Assembly (NCBI RefSeq): GCF_023053635.1
Contig: NC_086178.1
Location: forward strand, 29,559,726 to 29,623,725
Source: Elgaria multicarinata webbii
Lineage: Eukaryota > Chordata > Lepidosauria > Squamata > Anguidae
Direction: 5' to 3'
DNA: 64,000 bases
Notes under the pieces: model-generated
What the model saw: only the letters and a program-made list of their open reading frames with translations
The model's database searches: none
Told to the model about the DNA's origin: nothing
Program-made: the position numbers and the translations under genes
Shown here: one piece after another, positions 57,390 through 64,000 of the stretch
How the letters are laid out: each line of letters opens with the position of its first letter
How positions within the stretch are numbered: the first letter of the stretch is position 1

Positions 57390-58217
57390 AACCTGTTCTG
57401 AATGAGGGTTATACTCCCCATGAAGGAGCAGGTTTTCCTGGAGTCATCACCGTCACATGACGCTCAGGTGGCCTCAGTGACACAGAGTGCCTTCTACCAG
57501 CTTCAGTTGGTAGTCCAGTTCCCCTATCTGGTTTCAGTGACCGACGCTCTGGTAACCTCCAAGGTTGATTACTGCAATGCGTTCTATATGGGGCTGCCTT
57601 TGAAGACAGTTTGGAAGCTGCAGGTTGTGCAAAATGCAGCAGACAAATTGATGGTGGGACCAGAAGGTTTGAACATATAGCATTGATTCTGGCCCATTTG
57701 CACTGGCTGCCTTTACATTTCTGAGCCCAATTGAAGGTGCTGGTGTCCACCTATAAAACCTTATATGGCTTAAGATCCCCATTCCTGTGGAGCAGCTTTA
57801 CTGGCATGACCCTACCTTTATACTACGGCCATCATCTGAGGTCCTCCTCCTCCTCCTCCTCCTCCTCCAGGCAAGGTTCAGAGGATGGCAACAAGGGAGA
57901 GGGCTTTCTCACTGGTGGCCCTCAATTATGGAACAATCTCCCTAGTGAGGTCTGTCTGGTGCCAACATTATCTTTTCAGTGCCAGGTTAAAACTTTCCTC
58001 TACTCCCAGTCATTTGACAGCATATGATAAGGTTTTTAACCAGTCCTGGGATTTTTCCATTGTTGATTATTTAAACTTGTTTTATATTTTTGTATGTAAA
58101 TGTTTTTATATTATATAACTGTATTGTATTCTTGTGGGTTTAATCTTTGTAAAGTGCCCATAGAACCTGGGCTATTGGGCTGTATAGAAAAATAATAAAT
58201 GAAATTAATAAATGAAT
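57390..58217 (+). mobile_element. L2-type LINE, 3' part with RT and C-terminal ORF2 sequence
   Basis: The frame at 57402-57680 includes TDALVTSKVDYCNAFYMGLP and then LQVVQNAADKL, the classic end of the L2-group reverse transcriptase. A later frame reads FKVLVSTYKTLYGL-like and FSLVALNYGTISLV-like remnants. The 3' end has GTGCCCATAGAACCTGGGC and an AATAAATGAA-type tail. A (CTC)n run lies at 57843-57869. It is a more diverged subfamily than the 8.5- and 39-kb copies. Confidence 0.8.
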
Positions 58218-58548
58218 GATTTGTTTACAAAAAAGGGGGGAACTGTAATATGTTAGAAAGTAAACACACAACATTATGAGCGACAGAATTAAAAACAATG
58301 AAAAGCAGCAATTAAAATATTTTTTTTAAAAAACACATAGCAGAAGACCTACTTATTAAAAGGCTGTTTCAATAAATCTGTTTTCAGTTTCTGTCTGAAA
58401 GTAAACAGAGTGGCATTTGGGTGAATCTTGATGGGAAAGTTATTCCAAAGCCTCAGCAGCAGCACCAACCCCCCCCTCCCCATCTATCACACTCAGCCCC
58501 CATCTTGACGAGCCATCTTGACGCATTGCTCTTATTCTCCACAGAACG

Positions 58549-58845
58549 ATGACCACCAATTTGGATGGCATTAAAGGGGGGTTAGATAAATTCCTAAAGG
58601 AGAGGCTATCAATGGCTACTAGTCATGATGGCTATGTGCTACCTCCAGTATCAGAGGCAATAAGCCTATGTACACTAGTTGCTGGGGAACATGGGTGGAA
58701 GGGTGCTGTTGCAGCGTGTCCTGCTTGTGGGTCCCTGGTCGACAGCTGCTTGGCCACTGTGTGAACAGAGTGCTGGACAAGATGGACCCTTGGTTTGCTC
58801 CAGCAGGGCTCTTCTTATGTTCTGAACTAGATAGACCTTTATGTT
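58549..58845 (+). repeat. CR1/L3-like LINE 3' end
   Basis: A good copy of the family: TGACCACCAATTTGGATGGC, ATCAATGGCTACTAGTCATG, CTAGTTGCTGGGGAACATGG, GTCCTGCTTGTGGGTCC, TGTGTGAACAGAGTGCTGG, ending CAGGGCTCTTCTTATGTTCT. Confidence 0.7.
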
Positions 58846-59869
58846 CTTAACTTGTTCTTAATTTGTAGTGCATTTCATACTTTGAAAAAAAATGATAAAA
58901 TGACTAATAACACAAATGGCTTGCTGTTCGCTCAGGGTATCGTTAGCGTTACAGCATAACCAGGGCTCCAATATGTCTGGGATTCTTGATATTGTTACAG
59001 CCTGTTATGAGTAATTGCTAAATCAATTATGTCTGAGTTAACTCAAACATAAGAGGAAACAGGAACACTTTTGATAAATTCCCTTTCTGCAGATGGTCTC
59101 TTTGTACATTGTGCTCAGTAACCAATTTCCCGGCCGAGGTGTGCTTTTAAAATGTGCAATGCAGCTTAAATTGCTCTTGCAGCTTTCTTCTGTCTCGTGA
59201 CTCAGTTGATAATAAGTCTCTGAATGCTGCTTGTCCCTTCAGTGCATCTGCTCATATAACGTATTCCTATATGTGACTATTTCCTAGACAAATATCATGA
59301 AACAGATGCCAGAACAATGGCTTTGCTATCAAGGAAACCAAACGCAAAAAAAATAAACAATATTGTCCCGTGACACAATAAAACTTTTGGGCTATTTGTT
59401 TGCCAGCTTTAGTTACCCAAGCAACAGCAAAATGAATGACTTGTATCACAGCAAAACACACACACACACACACCCCAATGTATAAACATGCTTCACACAT
59501 ATATACATACTGGGCAACATAGAAACATTGGCTTCATCCCAACCATAACAATAAAACATTGTCTTGACAACTCTATTTTGTTATGGTTAATCAGAAACAG
59601 AAACTAGACTGGGAATGCCAAGATCCAGGATGTGCTAATTTAAGCTTTGGTAAACCTTAAAAAAAAGAAAAAGAAAAAAAAGAGGGCAAACAAATTTGGT
59701 TCTCTGAAATATGGTGTGTTTTCACATCTAAAGGATCACAAGCGGTACCTTTGCAAACAACGTGGTCCTTAAGGCTGAAAGGAAAGATGTGGAAGGGTGA
59801 GAACCAGTGCGTGAAGACTTAGGGTAATGTATCGGGAAGAGTGTTGGAACTTGAGCAGAGAAAGCGGAG
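58846..59869. other. Repeat-poor intergenic DNA
   Basis: About 1 kb with none of the repeat families listed here, apart from a CA run at 59457-59475. It is high in complexity, so it is the most plausible place in the downstream region for a conserved non-coding element. No coding signal. Confidence 0.4.
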
Positions 59870-60012
59870 TTCAAATCCCTAGCCCACCTGATCACTGGCC
59901 TGCAGTTATTGCTCAGCCTAACCTAATTCACAGGGTTCCCATGAGGATAATATAAGACAGTGTCCACACATGCCATTCTGAGCTCCATAAAAGGGCAGGA
60001 TACAAAATAGAT
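59870..60012 (+). mobile_element. MIR-like CORE-SINE, 3' two-thirds
   Basis: GAGTTCAAATCCC (box B), then GCTCAGCCTAACCTAATTCA, GTTCCCATGAGGATAATATA and AAAAGGGCAGGATACAAA. Its tail is abutted by the family-B MITE at 60014. Confidence 0.7.
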
Positions 60013-60013
60013 T

Positions 60014-60139
60014 GAAAGTTCAATCCTATGCATGTCTTGACAGAAAAAAAGGACTACATCTCCCAGCATGCCCCAGCCAGCCATGCTGGGAGTTGTAGGC
60101 CTATTTTTCCCCATCGAAACAATCGTAGGATTGAGCCCC
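60014..60139. mobile_element. Fold-back MITE, family B
   Basis: TTCAATCCTATGCATGTC, CTACATCTCCCAGCATGC and the inverted GCATGCTGGGAGTTGTAGG-like arm, ending TAGGATTGAGCCCC. Near-palindromic and very like 47381-47506. Confidence 0.7.
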
Positions 60140-60236
60140 AATGATTAAAATAATAAAAATTCAGAAGCCAGGTTGGGAGAAAAGTGATATTTTTAGTGGT
60201 CAGGCTCAGAAACAAGGCTTTTGTTTCCTCCAATGC

Positions 60237-60590
60237 GGAGTCTTGATGATCAGCCAGAATCTGGCTTCCTGTTAACTTGAGCCCATTATTCTGTGTCAGC
60301 AGGATATAGCACTATGAAAGCAGTATGAACACGGTATATAAAAGGCAGGAGCCACACAAAGCAGGATATAGCACTATGAAAGCGGTACATGGTATGTGTC
60401 AATGGGCCCCAACAGTTGTCAGTGCATTTCAATACCGCTATGAAGAAGTAGTGTGGCTCCTGCCTCTTACATACTGCTTTTATACTGCCTTCATCGTGCA
60501 ATATCCTGCTTGGTGTAGATCTGGCCCTGTACTCTGGAATGATCAAGAAGAGATCCTGGCCCTCCTCTGTGTGACAATCTTTCAAGTTTT
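60237..60590 (-). mobile_element. CR1 LINE fragment split by a MITE
   Basis: The left piece (GCCAGAATCTGGCTTCCTGT ... TTATTCTGTGTC, to 60298) and the right piece (TGTACTCTGGAATGATCAAG ... CCTCTGTGTGACAATC, from ~60528) are contiguous in the intact copy at 5283. Confidence 0.75.
60299..60527. mobile_element. MITE, family A, long form, inside CR1
   Basis: It contains GCAGGATATAGCACTATGAA twice (60300 and 60361), ATGGGCCCCAACAGTTGTCA centrally, and inverted partners TAGTGTGGCTCCTGCCTC and CAATATCCTGCTTGGTGTAG, ending AGATCTGGCCCTG. The duplicated left arm makes it longer than the other copies. It may be two elements nested or joined. Confidence 0.65.
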
Positions 60591-60772
60591 TTGGTGTAGA
60601 AGTCTTATTTATGGGATACATAGCTTTGCCTATCCTGTATCATGCAGTAGGGGGCAAAAAATACTTAGAAGCACTCTAGTCCCATCCTTTCGCTTATTAC
60701 TGATTTCCCTTGCCCCAGAAAATCTGGGGAAACCTATTACTTTGGAATAATTATTTATGATTAAGTAAGATC

Positions 60773-60827
60773 ATAAAAAGCGCTCTTGGCCATGGCCAAA
60801 CTTCCCTGCTTCTATGCAAGGGGTGAA
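60773..60827 (+). repeat. 55-bp direct repeat, left copy
   Basis: Identical over 55 bp to 61147-61201 (starts ATAAAAAGCGCTCTTGGCC). The pair flanks the Sauria SINE at 60828-61120. Upstream similarity continues for about four bases after one mismatch. Confidence 0.9.
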
Positions 60828-61120
60828 GGAAAGGAAAGGAACCTCTTGTGCAAGCATTACTGACTCTTGGAGGGACGCCAGCTTTTGCTGACGTTTTCTT
60901 GGCAGGCCTTATAGCGGGGTGGTTTGCCGTTGCCTTCCCCGGCCATTATTACCTTTCCCCCAGCTAACTGGGTACTCATTTTACCGACCTCAGGAGGATG
61001 GAAGGCTGAGTCGACTTGAGCCGGCTGCCTGAAACCAGCTTCTGCTGGGATCGAACTCAGGCCGTGGGGAGAGTTTCAGCTGCAGAAACTGCTGCTTTAC
61101 CGCTCTGCGCCACACGAAGC
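60828..61120 (-). mobile_element. Sauria-type tRNA SINE flanked by long direct repeats
   Basis: Same architecture as 55487-55800: on the minus strand GCTTCGTGTGGCGCAGAGCG (box A region), GAGTTCGATCCCAGC, GACTCAGCCTTCCATCCTCC and the BovB-like 3' end. It is flanked by 55-bp perfect direct repeats. 26 extra bases (TATAAAAAGCC...) lie between the SINE head and the right repeat. Confidence 0.88.
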
Positions 61121-61146
61121 TATAAAAAGCCTATAAAAACGAGATT

Positions 61147-61201
61147 ATAAAAAGCGCTCTTGGCCATGGCCAAACTTCCCTGCTTCTATGCAAGGGGTGA
61201 A
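61147..61201 (+). repeat. 55-bp direct repeat, right copy
   Basis: Partner of 60773-60827. The identity indicates a recent event. Confidence 0.9.
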
Positions 61202-61853
61202 CCCATCTCTTATTCCTTACTGCAGTCCAAGATATCCCATGCTGTTGCCTGTTCTAAAACATGATCCCTTGATAGGTGACCTTGCATTTTGGCTGTGCCG
61301 GAACACGTGCCCTTTGAAGGCGGAAAGCTACACAGGCAGGCCAGCTGTTTCATTGCATGGTTTCATTATCATTTTCTACACCAACCTTTTTATCATCTGC
61401 TGCTGCTTTGCAGTGACCAGCAGTAAATTTGTTTTGTTTTTTTGCCTTCCTCCAGATCACTGATGAATACATTTAATCATGTTTGGGTTAATAAACAAAA
61501 GGATATATTTAACCTAATTTTAAAATCCCTCAGCATGTCCTTTTTCATTTTGCATTTCTCAGAAACGGCAAATTAATTAAGGCTCATTCACATCGGCATG
61601 GGGCGTGGGGAGGCGGTTGTATGTTTTATAATGTCTGTTTCACTTTCTGTCCTGTACACAGCAGCTTTGCCTTAGCACTCCAGAGGATGAAAGTCATTTC
61701 CATTCTAAAAGGTGTGAGAGTGAGTCAGCCCAGACTGTGTCCCTATTACTAGCATTTCTGTAGCGCATTATAGCAAAGCAGCACCCAGTTTACAATAGCA
61801 AAGATCCGAACTTATTGTACAATACAGAACTTACGCGTGATGCAGGAATTAAT
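61202..61853. other. Intergenic DNA, nothing recognised
   Basis: No gene or bounded repeat is supported. Confidence 0.45.
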
Positions 61854-62259
61854 AGGGCTGTGCACCATCTCAGCCCAAATTCCCAGATCTGAGCGACGCG
61901 GGCCGATTTGGCCTGCCTCGGCCCGAATCCAGAGCGGTACCATGCATTGTTGGCGGGGGAGCATGGCTGGCTGGGGAATGTTGGGAGTTGTAGGACTTTT
62001 TTCTGTCTAAACATCCATAGGACTTTATTGTGCCTGATTCCCCCATTAAGATTTCATTTTTTAGAATGCTATGGGGTGGGGCATAATTGGGCAAAACTGG
62101 AGGTTGGGAGTCAGGGGTGGACCTTGTGGATCTGGTTAAAGGCTTCCTATCTTTCCCATTATGGAAGGTTTATTGGACACGGTTGGGAGTTAGGAATGGA
62201 TCTTATGGATTTGGTTAAATGCTTCCTATCTTTCGCATTAAGAAAGGTTTATTGGACAT
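61854..62259. repeat. hAT-like left end, family-B half copy and a 79-bp tandem duplication
   Basis: TAGGGCTGTGCACCATC at 61854 resembles the TAGGG.TGTGC terminus of the 13610 element. 61977-62032 holds half of a family-B MITE (TTGGGAGTTGTAGGACTTTT, GTCTAAACATCCATAGGAC). 62102-62180 and 62181-62259 are two 79-bp tandem units (GGTTGGGAGT.AGG...TTTATTGGACA). The right end of the presumed element is not identified. Confidence 0.5.
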
Positions 62260-62488
62260 GCTAGTTAGGAAGCCAGACAAGAACTTTATTATCTATTTCC
62301 AACCAGAACTGAAGAGCAACAGAACAGAACAGCAACATTTCTCAAGAACTGACTCAGTTTCTGAGAAATACAAAATGAAAAAGGACACACTGAGGGATCT
62401 TAAAATTAGATTAAATATATCTTGACTAGTATCAACGGTGGGCAGGGCTGGGCTCCTCCACTCCACTGATGATAATCCCCTGGAATTG

Positions 62489-62908
62489 TGTTGGGTTATT
62501 GTGCCAGAACTTTTCTCTCTCTGGAACTCTGTTTGTGCTCAGAAACAAACACACATCACGCAGGTCTTACACAGCAGAGCTGGTTTATTTCCTTCAGGCT
62601 TCTGTGCAGTTCAGTTCAGATCAGCACACTGAGGCATACACAGAGAGCAGTGATCAGAGAGCAGTGATCAGTAATCAGTGATCAGTTCCATTTTACACAA
62701 GTGAGAAACTATATACACATCTTACACAATTCTTATCTACATTACATACAGCTGTGATGAGGCTAACTTAGAATCTTGGCAAGGTTCCCAGAACAGCCTC
62801 TATCTCAAGGTAATTGCCCACAGATAGACTTTCTCTGTTTAACCCTGAGATAGCCATACACACACAATTTTAATGACTAAGCAAGTATTTCTTTTCATAT
62901 ACTTAACA
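62489..62908 (-). repeat. 3' LTR of the copia element, about 420 bp
   Basis: On the minus strand it begins TGTTAAGTATATG and ends ATAACCCAACA, with TG...CA termini. It is preceded by the purine tract GCAAGAGGAGGAC. It contains a short tandem repeat of GATCACTGCTCTCT. The AATAAA at ~62586 (minus strand) is a possible polyadenylation signal. The matching 5' LTR is outside the window, so the target duplication and age cannot be judged. Confidence 0.75.
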
Positions 62909-64000
62909 GTCCTCCTCTTGCGCATGTTGTTTAAATTGTGTTACAATCTGAGACCTAGCTTTAAAGCATCTCTTTGTGTTTTACCATTGAACGTTCCACC
63001 TGTCCTTTCTCATTTTGTTTTACTTTGAATACCCATTTACAGGTAATGGCTTTACGACCTTCAGGTAAAGGTACTAGCTCCCACGTTTCATTTTTTTCCA
63101 TTGCTCTGATTTCCTCTGACATTGCTTCATGCCAGCCCTGAGCTTCTGTAGGTTCCATTTCCTGAATTTCCTCAAATGAAGTAGGTTCATAGGCTATTAG
63201 TAAAGCTCTATGAGAAACCTGTTTGCTTTGGTATTCATCTGAATAACGAATTGGAGCTTTGCGTTCCCTTTCTGGTCGCTTTGGCATAGTTACAGGCACA
63301 GTTTCCTCCTTTACAGTTTCTTCCCCCTCCCTCTCTTGCTGAGATTGTTCAGGAATTTCTTCTGTTTCTACAGCTTTCTGTTCTACAGGCAAACTTACAT
63401 ACTGTTTTGTTTCCTGCATTTGTTCATGAAAAACTACATCTCTGCTCACAATTACACTTTTGTGATATGGAGACCACAAACGATAGCCTTTTGTTTGTGT
63501 ATCATATCCCAACAGTTTACATTCCAAACCTCTCTGAGCTAGTTTTCCTGGTCTGTTTTCTTTTTGAATATGAGCAAAACATTTACTTCCAAAAACCCTT
63601 ATATGTGACACTCTAGGTTTTCTTTTGTAAAACATTTCATATGGAGTTTTTTCATGTACAGAGTGGTAAAGCCTGTTTAACAAATAATTTGAGGTGGACA
63701 AAGCTTCTGCCCAGAACAGATTAGACAATCCTGACTCTTTCAATAGAGCTCTTAACATGTTCTGCAAGGTTCTGTTTTTCCTTTCTGCAACTCCATTTTG
63801 AAATGGTGAATATGGAGCAGTAAGGTCATGTTGTATACCCTCATCACTGAGGAATTTTTTAAATTGGTTGCTGAGAAATTCACCTCCCCGGTCCATTCTT
63901 AGATTAGCTATAGGTTCTTTAAATCTATTTTTACTCCACTTAACAAAGGCTTTAAACTTTCCAAAAGTTTCACTCTTCTGTTTTAACACATACACAAATC
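62489..64000 (-). mobile_element. Ty1/copia LTR retrotransposon, partial, fossil
   Basis: A minus-strand copia element continues beyond the window edge. Parts seen: pol sequence (63995 down to 62961) with the integrase core (DRGGEF, then SPFQNGVAERKNRTL), the integrase C-terminal region with FGSKCFAHI and KLLGYD, an acidic linker, and the opening motif of the reverse-transcriptase domain (WHEAMSEEI...ETWELV...CKWVFKVK). A purine-rich tract precedes the LTR at 62908. Copia elements are known but uncommon in vertebrates, including squamates. The element is broken, with at least one major break visible. It looks moderately young because a long frame is still readable. Confidence 0.85.

Noticed and set aside
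35026-62488. A second protein-coding gene downstream of CCNL1
   Set aside because: I checked the longer frames on both strands for family motifs and splice context. All are chance frames or fall in repeats, so none is called.
1-64000. CRISPR array or bacterial-type operon
   Set aside because: There are no regularly spaced short repeats, and the window is vertebrate nuclear DNA with introns and reptile retroelements.

Overview
This is vertebrate nuclear DNA, almost certainly from a squamate reptile (lizard or snake). The evidence is a multi-exon vertebrate gene with GT-AG introns, a CpG-island promoter, and a dense load of interspersed repeats typical of squamates: two Sauria-type SINEs, CR1 3' ends carrying the ATTCTATG terminal repeat, L2 3' ends, MIR-like CORE-SINEs, many short hAT-like fold-back elements, and a Ty1/copia LTR element at the right edge. 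The species cannot be named from the sequence.

There is one confident protein-coding gene, CCNL1 (cyclin L1), on the + strand with CDS 21041..34605. Eleven coding exons assemble in frame to 516 codons with consensus splice sites. They encode an Ala/Pro-rich N-terminus, two cyclin boxes and an Arg/Ser-rich C-terminal tail. The promoter lies in a CpG island (about 20.78-21.70 kb). The 3' UTR ends near 35.02 kb behind an AATAAA signal. Two intronic segments look like regulated 'stop' exons: one in intron 3 (23811) reads in frame for ten residues, [10 protein letters not shown], then stops; one in intron 5 (28951) reads WVAPDGKS then stops. Both would give short cyclin L isoforms or transcripts removed by nonsense-mediated decay, as is known for the cyclin L family.

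Layout: 1-20.7 kb is upstream intergenic DNA with repeats, including an 872-bp hAT-like element (13610-14481) with a perfect 8-bp target duplication and a 61-bp-arm hairpin, and an isolated CpG-rich stretch at 15.6-16.0 kb. 20.8-35.0 kb is CCNL1. 35.0-64.0 kb is downstream intergenic DNA with no second gene that I can support. It holds a rich set of nested insertions: an L2 inside a hAT-like element inside a MIR-like SINE at 39 kb; an 817-bp composite fold-back element with a 531-bp GC-rich palindrome at 48.1-49.0 kb; a hAT-like MITE inside a tRNA-SINE at 55 kb; a Sauria SINE inside a MITE at 55.5 kb; a MITE inside a CR1 at 60.4 kb; and a Sauria SINE flanked by an unusually long 55-bp direct repeat at 61 kb. 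The window ends inside a broken copia element (pol and 3' LTR, minus strand).

Most open frames outside CCNL1 are chance frames or read through repeats. The paired frames on both strands at 48.2-48.9 kb are a by-product of the palindrome and not genes.
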